A DNA stretch of 64,000 nt from Peribacillus folii (lineage in GTDB: Bacteria > Bacillota > Bacilli > Bacillales > DSM-1321): positions 27,584-91,583 of the forward strand of contig NZ_JASJOM010000014.1 of NCBI RefSeq assembly GCF_030271255.1. Direction: 5' to 3'. Shown here one piece after another: positions 37,911 to 46,524 of this stretch (its first letter is position 1; every line of letters starts with the position of its first letter). The notes under the pieces are model-generated. The model made no database searches, was not told the DNA's origin, and saw only the letters and a program-made list of their open reading frames with translations. The position numbers were made by a program, and so were the translations under genes.

Positions 37911-38003
37911 CTAATTTTAAAGATATTCACATGTTTGGTGAACAATCATCCTGAAACGGTAACAAAGCTTAAATGACTCATTAGCAAAATTCGAATATGA
38001 ACG

Positions 38004-38594
38004 TCAACTATTAGGTTCTAATTGTTTCTTTAAATCATGTAGATAAGTCTCCAATACCTCAATCTTTTGCAAGACTTCTTCCTTATGATCATCACCTAGC
38101 ATTTCTGGTTTTTTCAAAAAAAGACATTTAATTAACTTATCACAATTTTGATGGATCTGCTTTATATAATCAGCAACTTGTTTTTTATTGATAACATTCT
38201 GTGTAGTTTCTTCTAGAATTTCAAGCTGTCTTTCCATTAAGTCTTTATCATCTTTAATATCTTTTAATAATTTACTAGCGGTATTAACTATTTTTTTCAT
38301 CTCCTGTTGCTTAATATTCAAACTTTCCTGAAGTTTTTTCATGAAAGTACGTGTTTCCTCATCTAGAAATTTTTGGGTGTAATCTATACTTGTCTTTTTA
38401 GGGGTTCGTATTTCTAAATGGGACATTTCTTCAACACTCTTTGCAAAGGGAAGAATGATAATACCATCTATATATGCCGCTTCAGCTCTTGATAAACTCG
38501 TTCGTTCATGTTCCCGAATGTAATTTAAATCCTTCTTCTTGTACTTCTCACTGACATGATTTTTTATAAGCAATTTATATGCTGTTTTTTGCAT
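38004..38594 (-). CDS. Hypothetical coiled-coil protein of the outer element
   Basis: 196 aa, unrecognised. Basic N-terminus (MQKTAYKLLIKNHVSEKYKK), a short hydrophobic IDGIIILPF near 45, then almost continuous heptad-rich helix (~75-190) with many Lys/Glu/Gln. No membrane span or catalytic motif. GGGGGAACTAG precedes the ATG. Lies opposite the broken integrase, in the cargo position of the outer element. Confidence 0.55.
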   Translation of the reverse strand: MQKTAYKLLIKNHVSEKYKKKDLNYIREHERTSLSRAEAAYIDGIIILPFAKSVEEMSHLEIRTPKKTSIDYTQKFLDEETRTFMKKLQESLNIKQQEMKKIVNTASKLLKDIKDDKDLMERQLEILEETTQNVINKKQVADYIKQIHQNCDKLIKCLFLKKPEMLGDDHKEEVLQKIEVLETYLHDLKKQLEPNS

Positions 38595-38775
38595 AAACTA
38601 GTTCCCCCTTCCTTGTTTATACCTATTTCAGCGTTTGATTGTCCTATTCTGAAAAAATGAATTTTTCATCGATAGAAGAGAAATACCAGCACAGGGAGCA
38701 ATGACTATTTTTACTTCGAGATGGACCTATGGATACTCGCTACAAATCATATTGAAAGCGAGGTCACTCAATGAA

Positions 38776-39720
38776 ATGAAAGGTCATTTCTACAGACAGG
38801 GTTGTACGTGCAAAAAGAAAAATTGCTCGTGTGGCTCCAAATGGGCTTTTGTGATTGATATCGGGATTGATCCAGTAACCGGTAAGCGAAAGCAAAAAAC
38901 CAAAAGCGGTTTCACAATCAAGAAGGAGGCAGTAGTAGCCCCTGCCGCTCTGATTCATGAGCTTGAACAGGGGATTTACATTGAGGAATCCTGCCAGACC
39001 TTTGCTGATTTTGCGAAGGAATGGTTGCCCATTTGCAGCAAAGCAAAAGATGTAAAGCCCGGTACTATTCGAGTACATCTTCACGAAATCGGAAAATTAC
39101 TTCCTTACTTTGGTTAATTAAAGCTGAAGGATATTACTCCTAAATGGTATCAAGAATGCTTAAATGATTTAAATGACAAAGGCGGGGAGTTAATCGCGCT
39201 CAAGTGGAAGGATATTGATTTTGTGAATCACACCATCAGCATCACGAAAAGGTGTTACAATCCAAGCAATAATCCGCTGAAATATCAACTAGTCACTCCA
39301 AAGACAAGAAAATCACGAAGAAAGATCATTGTGGATGAAGATGTCATTGAGGCACTGAAGGAGCATAAAAAGGTTCAAGAAGAAGTCATCGAGCGGTTAG
39401 GAGAAGCTTACTACAACCATGATTTTATCTTTGCCAGAATGCTACGACATCACGACTATCCCATCGTCATCAAGAATATTCGAGACCGCATGAAGAGACT
39501 GCTTAGGATCGCAGGTTTAAATGAAGATTTAACCCAGCACAGTTTAAGGCACACCCATACATCCCTGCTTGCCGAAGCCAGTGTCTCACTCGAACAAATC
39601 ATGGACCGTCTCGGCCATACCGATGATTATATCACGAAAAATGTGTACTTCCATGTTACCCAAGAAATGAAAAAAGAAGCCCCTCAAAAGTTCGGTGAAC
39701 TGATGAGAAGCCTCCGTTAA
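38776..39720 (+). pseudogene. Broken tyrosine integrase of the outer element
   Basis: The first part (38776-39117) is the N-terminal arm-binding domain (CTCKKKNCSCGSKW, then PVTGKRKQKTKSGFTIKKEA) and the start of the core-binding domain; it ends at a stop after LLPYFG. The same frame continues with LKLKDITPKWYQECLNDLNDKG and then jumps straight to GELIALKWKDIDF, the start of the catalytic domain, so roughly 90 codons are missing in frame. The C-terminus is intact: R in GELIALKW region, HSLRHTHTSLL, LGHTDDYITKNVYFHV. Lies immediately left of the middle att copy, as the integrase of the inner element lies left of groEL. Unlikely to be active. Confidence 0.88.
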
Positions 39721-39800
39721 AATCCTCAATGTTAGCAAAATGTTAGCAAACCACTTACACTCTACCCACAAACCCAGTCATATCAAGGGTTCTAGGCAAT

Positions 39801-39822
39801 GATTACATCATGCCGCCCATTC
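39801..39822 (+). repeat. att-like copy of the groEL 3' end (middle)
   Basis: The stretch ATTACATCATGCCGCCCATTC (39802-39822) differs from the end of groEL (54069-54089) at one base in 21. It is the junction between the outer and inner elements. Confidence 0.85.
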
Positions 39823-39921
39823 ATGAAGGTATTTAATATAAACAAATAATTATAAACAAACCTAGGTTTTACTACTATTTCTTTCATTTATTTAAATAAT
39901 TTTTATTGTTATATAAAATTT

Positions 39922-39944
39922 CTATGAGCAAAAGTATGAGCATT
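39922..39944 (+). repeat. Left-end direct repeat of the inner element
   Basis: CTATGAGCAAA, one variable base, GTATGAGCATT; the same 23 bp with one difference is at 53996-54018 near the right end. Contains TATGAGCA twice. Probable integrase arm-binding sites. Confidence 0.65.
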
Positions 39945-39956
39945 ATAGGGTAGGAG

Positions 39957-39996
39957 ACTCTTCCCTGCCCTTTCCCATAATAGTGGCAGGAAGAGT
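39957..39996 (-). terminator. Terminator at the left end of the inner element
   Basis: ACTCTTCCCTGCC / GGCAGGAAGAGTT stem. It lies beyond the HNH gene stop at 40088 on the minus strand and probably insulates the element. Confidence 0.6.
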
Positions 39997-40087
39997 TATA
40001 ATTCAGTTACCATTCCATCTTCATAACCATCTTAGCATTCAATTTTTAATTTTATAAGGATTATATACTTTAATATATAAAAATGCC

Positions 40088-40918
40088 TTAGTATCCCTTT
40101 AGAATTTTTTTTGTCCATTCAACAAAAACAAGATTGTTTTTATAAGTACTTTGAAAGTTCCTAATAATCCTCCTCGACATTCCAGCATATTGATATTCAG
40201 ATGAGACTCTCTTCCTCAAAAATGATACTATCTCTTTTATTTTTCTTTTATTAATAGAGGATCTCGAATTGTCTCTAATTGTATCTGCAATCAACTCTAT
40301 TATTTGCCTCAGTTCTCTAGCAACCACTTCGGCTTCCTTTTTTCTTTCCATTGTTAGTAAATCCCTATGCAATCCATAAGATAAAACTGATTGCTTCCCC
40401 TCAATAGTTAAACCTTTTATAAAACCTAAATGATTAAATCCAAAGTGGTTGGTTGGATCTGTCTCGCAAGGATTAATAAGCAACGGTTTCTCAAGAGTTC
40501 TATAGTCATCTTTACTCTTCGTAGCATATGTGTAACCAGCCGCCAATGGAAAATGATTACCTTTATAGCCTTTACCATTGCAGATAGAACAAGCTAGTAA
40601 AAGGTTGTCCCACTCAGAAGCGAGCCAGTAATAGCCTTTATGGCCACTTTGACCAGTCACTCCTCCCTTTGGTCGCCAATGCTCCACATCTCCGTGATCT
40701 ATATGCGAAACCCTACTTTCGCAATAGGCACATTTATGATTAAACAAAGTACGAAGGGCTTCCTTTACCTCAGGTTTGCTATATAGACTAAAATCTACCT
40801 TTACGCCAATTCCGTTTTCATGATATTGAATAATTTTATTACGTTCTCCATGTAGGTCCGCATTTTTTGTTATTAATATCGTAGGCTCCGCCACAGATGC
40901 GCGATCAACTTTTATCAC
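40088..40918 (-). CDS. HNH endonuclease, PtuB-like (Septu-type defence)
   Basis: 276 aa. Residues 60-125 hold a complete HNH/TIGR02646-type nuclease: zinc pairs Cys63-Cys66 (KCAYCE) and Cys110-Cys113 (LACSIC), catalytic His80 (DVEHWRPKG), Asn105 (SEWDNLLLAC) and His122 (GNHFPL). The helical C-terminal half (~165-276) has no motif I know. GTG start overlaps the stop of the upstream ATPase gene by 4 bp (GTGA), so the pair is made together. In Septu systems the PtuB nuclease associates with the PtuA ATPase and cuts DNA on phage infection; that role is inferred here. Confidence 0.82.
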   Translation of the reverse strand: MIKVDRASVAEPTILITKNADLHGERNKIIQYHENGIGVKVDFSLYSKPEVKEALRTLFNHKCAYCESRVSHIDHGDVEHWRPKGGVTGQSGHKGYYWLASEWDNLLLACSICNGKGYKGNHFPLAAGYTYATKSKDDYRTLEKPLLINPCETDPTNHFGFNHLGFIKGLTIEGKQSVLSYGLHRDLLTMERKKEAEVVARELRQIIELIADTIRDNSRSSINKRKIKEIVSFLRKRVSSEYQYAGMSRRIIRNFQSTYKNNLVFVEWTKKILKGY

Positions 40919-43032
40919 TCATAATCCTCCCTATCTAACTCCCATAATTCGATAAGTTTTTTTTGAGTTTCCAGATCCACTTCTTCATAATCTATATTTT
41001 CCCTATCACGACTTGCAATATAAGAGTCAATAACACGGTACATTAATCGTTCGCGGTTAGTATAGCCTAGATATTTAATATTGGGTTGATCCAACCTCGC
41101 TTCGATTTGTTTCAGTTCAATTACCTCGTGATCTATTAAATTCTCTTTTTTAAGAATCTCGTAATATCTCTTGATATCCTGATCTATCTCCCTTTCAAAA
41201 GTACTATTTAATCCAAAAATTGAGGATGTAAGAATCTGGTCGATACGCATACCCTGCGGATCTGGTAAATTCTCCAATGTCTGAATACATTCACCACCTT
41301 TTCTCATCACCAATATTTCATTATATTTTAATCCCCTTAAACAGAGTGGATCATGGGAAGAAACGATAAATTGCATATATGGGAATGCCTTTCTCAACTG
41401 ATTGACAATTACTAACTTCCAAGAAGGATGTAAATGAGCATCGATTTCGTCAATAATAACAATCCCCTCGGAAAACTGCCCCTTATCATTAACGCTGCCT
41501 ATTGTTCTCATGATATCAATAGTTAAAGCTATCATATTTTGATACCCGCTACTAAGTTCATGGAGGTACCGCTTCTGACCATTTATATTTAGAAAAGCTT
41601 GGTTCCCTTTTATCACTAATTCAACTTTATCACTCTCTTCGAAGGGCAAGACATCCAAGAGTGCTTTTGCTACCTTGCTCATAGTTTGAGGATCCCTTAT
41701 CCATTTACTGGGGTGCGCAAGGAAATAATCACCATTTCCGCTAGGAAACAAATTTTTTATATTCACACCGTTATATTTTATTTTACGTCGTTGAATATGT
41801 TTAGGTAATAATCTTACGGCCCCATATGCTACAATGGGGAACTTAACTCCGTTATGTTCTGGGATAATATCTCCAGGAACGAAAGAAAGTTGAATATCCT
41901 TATCAATATCTTTAAACTTAATTCTTACTGTTGTTTCTTTATCACCTGCAGCCCACGATTTCGGATTAATATTGAGTCCATTCCAACGCTCAGCTAGAGC
42001 TAAAGTAACTGCTTGAAGAAAGGAAGTTTTCCCTGTTCCATTTTCCCCTAGAAGCATTAACCACGAGCCTTTCTTTGGATTAGTTTTGAAATAGTGTTTT
42101 ACAGATACCCCACGAATATTTTTCAATTCGATTTCTTCTAGTATTATACTTTGATATTTATTATATAAATTTAGCTCAACTAAATCATTCGTCCTTGATT
42201 CCATTAGATAATCTTCAAATTGCTTTAAACTGGTAAAAGAACCGAAAAGAGATTTGTATGGTTCCTGACGAATTTTTAAGCGGAAGAAATCATGACGTCT
42301 TTCTCTATCTTTAAGTAACCAACTAGACAAAAGGCCCTTTTTAGCGGCTATAAAACCGGTACTAGATTCAAAAGAACGGCCTACATAATTAAACTCTTTA
42401 TCTTTCAAAGCTTTCTTTAACCTTGCAAGTTCATGGAATCGTGCCTCAACTAGTTGTGTTCGGTTTAGTTTTAAAAGTTCTACAGTATGAACTCCCTCCT
42501 CACTTCTTCCCCTAACCCAGCCAAAATCGTCAAAATAAAGATGTTTCTCTGGGTAATTCACACAAGGATTTATGAGAAGAGTTTTCTCATTACTTATGTC
42601 TCCACCAAACCTCGCCCGTCTCCCTTTTAGGGGAAAGTAATTCTTTTTATACATTGAGCAATCATTACAACTTACAACTAAATTAGACCATTCATAAGCC
42701 AGCCAAACGTAATGATTTTCATAATTAATAGGTTTTCTTTCATCGTCAAACACGTTAATTGGCCGAAAATTCTCTACCCCCCCACCTGTGAGTTCTAAAG
42801 GCGATTCACAATATGCACACTTCCCACAAAAACGCTCATGTAAAATTGAATTCCATCGCTGATTTAATTTTTCAATGGAATTTGCTTGAAATCTCCGGGA
42901 AAAAATTTGCTTATTTCCTGTTTGAAGTACATCAAGCTCTTTTAATTCTTCCAGATATTCTATCAATCGTCGCTTTTCAAGACTTAACACTTCTCCGGGC
43001 AATGGTTCATTCCCTCGTTCAATATGAATCAT
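40915..43032 (-). CDS. ATPase with fused degenerate HNH domain, PtuA-like (Septu-type defence)
   Basis: 705 aa. N-terminal HNH-like zinc domain (~70-135): Cys72/Cys75 and Cys122/Cys125 are kept, but the catalytic His is Asn88 (GVENFRP) and the last position is Tyr (KNYFPL), so it should be inactive. From ~300 an SMC/OLD-like AAA ATPase: Walker A GENGTGKTS (329-337), signature ELSSGYQN (~492-499), Walker B IVIIDEID (~524-531) with HLHPSW, and His switch SSHDP (~558). Usual PtuA proteins lack the zinc domain. A duplication of the partner nuclease fused to the ATPase, now structural, is the simplest reading. Upstream gene of the pair; GGTGG precedes the ATG. Confidence 0.82.
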   Translation of the reverse strand: MIHIERGNEPLPGEVLSLEKRRLIEYLEELKELDVLQTGNKQIFSRRFQANSIEKLNQRWNSILHERFCGKCAYCESPLELTGGGVENFRPINVFDDERKPINYENHYVWLAYEWSNLVVSCNDCSMYKKNYFPLKGRRARFGGDISNEKTLLINPCVNYPEKHLYFDDFGWVRGRSEEGVHTVELLKLNRTQLVEARFHELARLKKALKDKEFNYVGRSFESSTGFIAAKKGLLSSWLLKDRERRHDFFRLKIRQEPYKSLFGSFTSLKQFEDYLMESRTNDLVELNLYNKYQSIILEEIELKNIRGVSVKHYFKTNPKKGSWLMLLGENGTGKTSFLQAVTLALAERWNGLNINPKSWAAGDKETTVRIKFKDIDKDIQLSFVPGDIIPEHNGVKFPIVAYGAVRLLPKHIQRRKIKYNGVNIKNLFPSGNGDYFLAHPSKWIRDPQTMSKVAKALLDVLPFEESDKVELVIKGNQAFLNINGQKRYLHELSSGYQNMIALTIDIMRTIGSVNDKGQFSEGIVIIDEIDAHLHPSWKLVIVNQLRKAFPYMQFIVSSHDPLCLRGLKYNEILVMRKGGECIQTLENLPDPQGMRIDQILTSSIFGLNSTFEREIDQDIKRYYEILKKENLIDHEVIELKQIEARLDQPNIKYLGYTNRERLMYRVIDSYIASRDRENIDYEEVDLETQKKLIELWELDREDYE

Positions 43033-43738
43033 AATATTTCAACCACCTTGTGATTTTTTAGTAAGGTTCCTTTTCTAAAAAGGCATACATATATTCCTAT
43101 AAAGTTATCGAGTATAAATTTAAATATATTCCTCACTTCCTGCATTAAATTCTTTAGTAACAATTTCACAAGAAACTCTCTATAATAAAAAAACAAGAAA
43201 CTCACTATGGTAAACTGACTAATATTTTGCAAATATATGTTAACAAACTGATAAAAATTACATGACCAGGATACTTATCCCAAATAATTATATATTAAAT
43301 CACCAACAAGATTAAATGTTCAAAAATTAATGCTATATTATTAATGAAACAAGTTCCTCTTTTAAGTGAATACCATAATCTGTTTTCAAAAATGGCTTCA
43401 TTATCAGCTCTTCTTTACGTAGATTAATCATTATCTTTTCACTTCGTTCTATGTATCCATTTAACGGAAAAACAATCTTCTACTAACCCACAACAGTTGA
43501 AAAAAACTCCCACCAAATAATTCCACTAATCCTTCTTGGATTCATAAGTATTTAGGTTTATTCTTTTAATAACGATTCAATTTGTCCTAGTTAAATAACT
43601 AATAATCCCTATATGTGTTTTTTGTTTTAGACTTTAATATTTGAACAAGCAGAACAACTTATGCCTCATTTCATTGTCCAAAAGAAATTAATAAACTTTT
43701 ATAGGGACATGCACTATAGAATGATCAAGGAGATATAT
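43033..43738. other. AT-rich divergent spacer between two defence-like operons
   Basis: About 700 bp of low-GC DNA separating the leftward Septu-like pair from the rightward zinc-ribbon nuclease. It must hold both promoters. No gene, repeat array or clear operator stands out. Confidence 0.5.
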
Positions 43739-46075
43739 ATGGGAAAATTGTTAAAAGAACATCATCCTGAACTATTAAAAGAGTATGATTACAATAAAAA
43801 TGAAGAAAATTTACTCGAAACCCTTACGTTAGGTTCAAGTAAGAAAGTTTGGTGGATCTGTAAAGAAAGTCACCCATCATATGAAGCTACATGTCATAAC
43901 CGAATTAAGAATAATAGTGGCTGTCCTTATTGCTCCAATTTAAAAGCGTATGAGGGAAATTCATTAGCTACTCTTTCGCCATATATTGCAGCTGAGTGGA
44001 ATTATAAAAGAAATGGAGATTTGACACCTAATGATGTTACTAATGGTTCTTCAAAAAAAGTTTGGTGGACTTGTAAATATGGACATGAATGGCAAGCTTC
44101 TATAAGCCCTCGTACTAAACGTGGCGTTGGATGTCCTGAATGCTTTAAAAGGACTAATACTTCTTTTTCTGAACAATGTATCCTTTATTACCTTCAAAAA
44201 ATATTTCCTAATATCAAAAATCGAAAAAAAATAAAAATTAATGGAAAGATATATGAAGCTGATATCTATATAAAGGATTTAAATATTGCTATAGAATACG
44301 ATGGGGGAAGAGCTCACAAAAATAAATTTGATAAAGATCTAAAGAAGAGGATGTCTTTTCAAAAAGTAGGAATTAGAATTATTAACGTGCGCGAAGGAGA
44401 ATTACCTTCTTTAACTGAAAATCACCAAAATGAATTAATTATTGAGGAGGGTAGAAGAATAAATGATAAAAATAGAACCCAAATGATAAAAAAATTGATG
44501 GGTCTTTTAAATGTGAATTATTCATTTGAAATTGATGTAGAAAAAGACCGAGTTCATATTTTAGAGATGTACCACCTTGTTAGAGCAAAAAATAATATTT
44601 TACAAAAATCACCGGAAATCGCAGCGCAATGGCATCCTACGAAAAATGGGACCTTAAAACCTGAATACTTTCCTTCTGGATCACATGAAAAGGTTTGGTG
44701 GTTAGGTAAATGTGGACATGAATGGCAAGCTGTTATAAGGAGTCGAACAAAAAAAGATGGGTATGGATGTCCTTATTGCCGAAACCTCTATGCAAATGAA
44801 ACGAACTCATTAGAAAGTTTAAATCCAGAAATGCTTAAATTTTGGGATTTTGATAAAAATAATGCGGATGAAATATATCCTTCTGGAATTGTTCCTAGTT
44901 CTCCTAAGGAAGCCTGGTGGAAATGTTCTAAGGGTCATTCTTTTAAAAGTGGGATAAGGGTAAGATTAGCAAGTAGACATGAAGGTTGCCCTTACTGTAT
45001 TGGACGAAAGGTTAGTAAAGAAAATTCATTAGGCACTAAACGACCATGGGCACTTCAATATTGGGACTTCGAAAAAAATAATAAAAACCCTTATGAATTC
45101 ACTGCAAAATCTGAGTCAGATGTATTCTGGAGATGTAAAAAATGTAATCACACATGGCAAGAACAAATCCATAATATTGAAAGAAGAAAATCTTTTAAAT
45201 GCCCTAGTTGCGAAATTAAAGATATCCAGCCCAGAATACCCTGTGATGGACATCCAGATAAGCTTTTAACAGACTATCCAATATTTTTTAAGGAGTGGCA
45301 TTTTGAAAAAAATAAGGACTTAAATATTAATACGATATTATGCGGTAGTAAAGAAAGTGCTTGGTGGAAATGCAACGAAGGACATGAATGGTATAAAGAA
45401 ATCAACCGAAGAACAAAACGATTTAAGGATTGCCCAAGATGTTATTCGAAAACAATTATAAAGAATCCAATTTTGAGGAATAAAAAGTTAATGCGATATT
45501 GGGATTTTGAATCAAATGTTTATGCCCCTAGTGATATAGGAATTTATTCTACCCTTAGACTACATTGGAAATGCGAAAAAAATCATCGTTGGATACAGTC
45601 TCCTGACACCTTGGTTTCATGTCCAGAGTGTAGTGAAATTAATTTAAGACATAAAAATAAAAAACTATTACATCAGCATGCGGAAATATTTCAAGAATGG
45701 GACTTTACGAAAAATATAAATATAGATTTAGAACTTTTAAAAATGGGAAGTCCTAAAAAATATTTTTGGAAGTGTAAAAAAAAGCCTGAACATATATGGG
45801 AAAGCAATATCCCCAATCGAATTGGCCGAAATAAAAACGGTTGTCCCTATTGTTCAGGCAAAAAGCAAGGACCTGAAAAGCTACTTCAAAATGCAAGACC
45901 TGATCTTTTAAAGTATTGGGATTTTGAAAAAAACAAAGATACGCCATTAGATGTTCTTGTTGGTTCTGGAAAAAGAAGGTTTTGGAGATGCCCTGATTGT
46001 CAACATGCATGGGATAACCGAATCGATAGTATCGCAAAAAGAAAAAAAATTTGCCCATCTTGCACTAACAAATAA
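43739..46075 (+). CDS. Multi-zinc-ribbon protein with inserted Vsr/EDxHD-like nuclease domain
   Basis: 778 aa. Nine ~60-residue repeats of the DUF4379-like zinc-ribbon type: each opens with ...WDFxKN, has K/E-x-x-WWKC-x-x-GHxW and closes CPxC. Two repeats (9-66, 81-136) precede a nuclease-like segment (~143-285) with SFSEQ (Glu145), EAD (173-175), IEYDGG (Glu186, Asp188), His193 and RIINVREG; seven more follow from ~291. The acidic pattern fits Vsr/EDxHD-fold endonucleases. Repeat 3 has WWLGKCGHEW, shifting the first Cys. ATG 43739 has AAGGAG six bases ahead. A DNA-binding nuclease in defence or homing is inferred; single gene, no methylase nearby. Confidence 0.8.
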   Translation: MGKLLKEHHPELLKEYDYNKNEENLLETLTLGSSKKVWWICKESHPSYEATCHNRIKNNSGCPYCSNLKAYEGNSLATLSPYIAAEWNYKRNGDLTPNDVTNGSSKKVWWTCKYGHEWQASISPRTKRGVGCPECFKRTNTSFSEQCILYYLQKIFPNIKNRKKIKINGKIYEADIYIKDLNIAIEYDGGRAHKNKFDKDLKKRMSFQKVGIRIINVREGELPSLTENHQNELIIEEGRRINDKNRTQMIKKLMGLLNVNYSFEIDVEKDRVHILEMYHLVRAKNNILQKSPEIAAQWHPTKNGTLKPEYFPSGSHEKVWWLGKCGHEWQAVIRSRTKKDGYGCPYCRNLYANETNSLESLNPEMLKFWDFDKNNADEIYPSGIVPSSPKEAWWKCSKGHSFKSGIRVRLASRHEGCPYCIGRKVSKENSLGTKRPWALQYWDFEKNNKNPYEFTAKSESDVFWRCKKCNHTWQEQIHNIERRKSFKCPSCEIKDIQPRIPCDGHPDKLLTDYPIFFKEWHFEKNKDLNINTILCGSKESAWWKCNEGHEWYKEINRRTKRFKDCPRCYSKTIIKNPILRNKKLMRYWDFESNVYAPSDIGIYSTLRLHWKCEKNHRWIQSPDTLVSCPECSEINLRHKNKKLLHQHAEIFQEWDFTKNINIDLELLKMGSPKKYFWKCKKKPEHIWESNIPNRIGRNKNGCPYCSGKKQGPEKLLQNARPDLLKYWDFEKNKDTPLDVLVGSGKRRFWRCPDCQHAWDNRIDSIAKRKKICPSCTNK

Positions 46076-46204
46076 AATAAAGTCCATTTCATACATTTAA
46101 GAACCCCAAACAATAATCTATAGCTTTCACTACACCTTCAATAATATGGGAGAATAAATAACTGTAAATCGTTTTGAGGAAGAATTCTATGCAAAGATAT
46201 CAAT

Positions 46205-46369
46205 ATTGTAGAAGCAAACTACAAAATAATCATAATTAATCCACAAACAGGGGATATCCGTATGAATATGGATTTAATCTACTGGATACCGAAAGGATTC
46301 AAAGCGGCAGAAGAATTAAAGCCAGATCAAATGCAATTGTGCAGGAAGCATCAAATAAGTCGGGAATGA
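46205..46369 (+). pseudogene. Fragment of an unidentified gene
   Basis: Open frame without a start: VEANYKIIIINPQTGDIRMN, then MDLIYWIPKGFKAAEELKPD, ending HQISRE-stop. The sequence looks like real protein (balanced, amphipathic) but has no ribosome site and no upstream domain. Followed by a terminator at 46377. An ATG at 46262 would give 35 residues. The rest of 46076-46524 is empty. Confidence 0.35.
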
Positions 46370-46376
46370 CAAAGGA

Positions 46377-46401
46377 AAAGGCAGCTTACTAGCTGCCTTT
46401 A
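46377..46401 (+). terminator. Terminator downstream of the gene fragment
   Basis: AAAGGCAGCT / AGCTGCCTTT with TACT loop; separates the rightward nuclease from the leftward membrane-protein operon. Confidence 0.75.
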
Positions 46402-46524
46402 TTCGTTCCCTCCCCTATTCTAGATCCATAACCAAAGAAAATATAATAGGATTTGATATTTGCTCCCCCTACTCTCCTTATTTTACTTCCCCCTTGTTTA
46501 GGAAAGCAGGAGCTTTTTAAAGAG

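Noticed and set aside
40088..43032. Retron (HNH/ATPase effectors are found with retrons)
   Set aside because: No reverse transcriptase gene and no msr/msd-like inverted repeats nearby.
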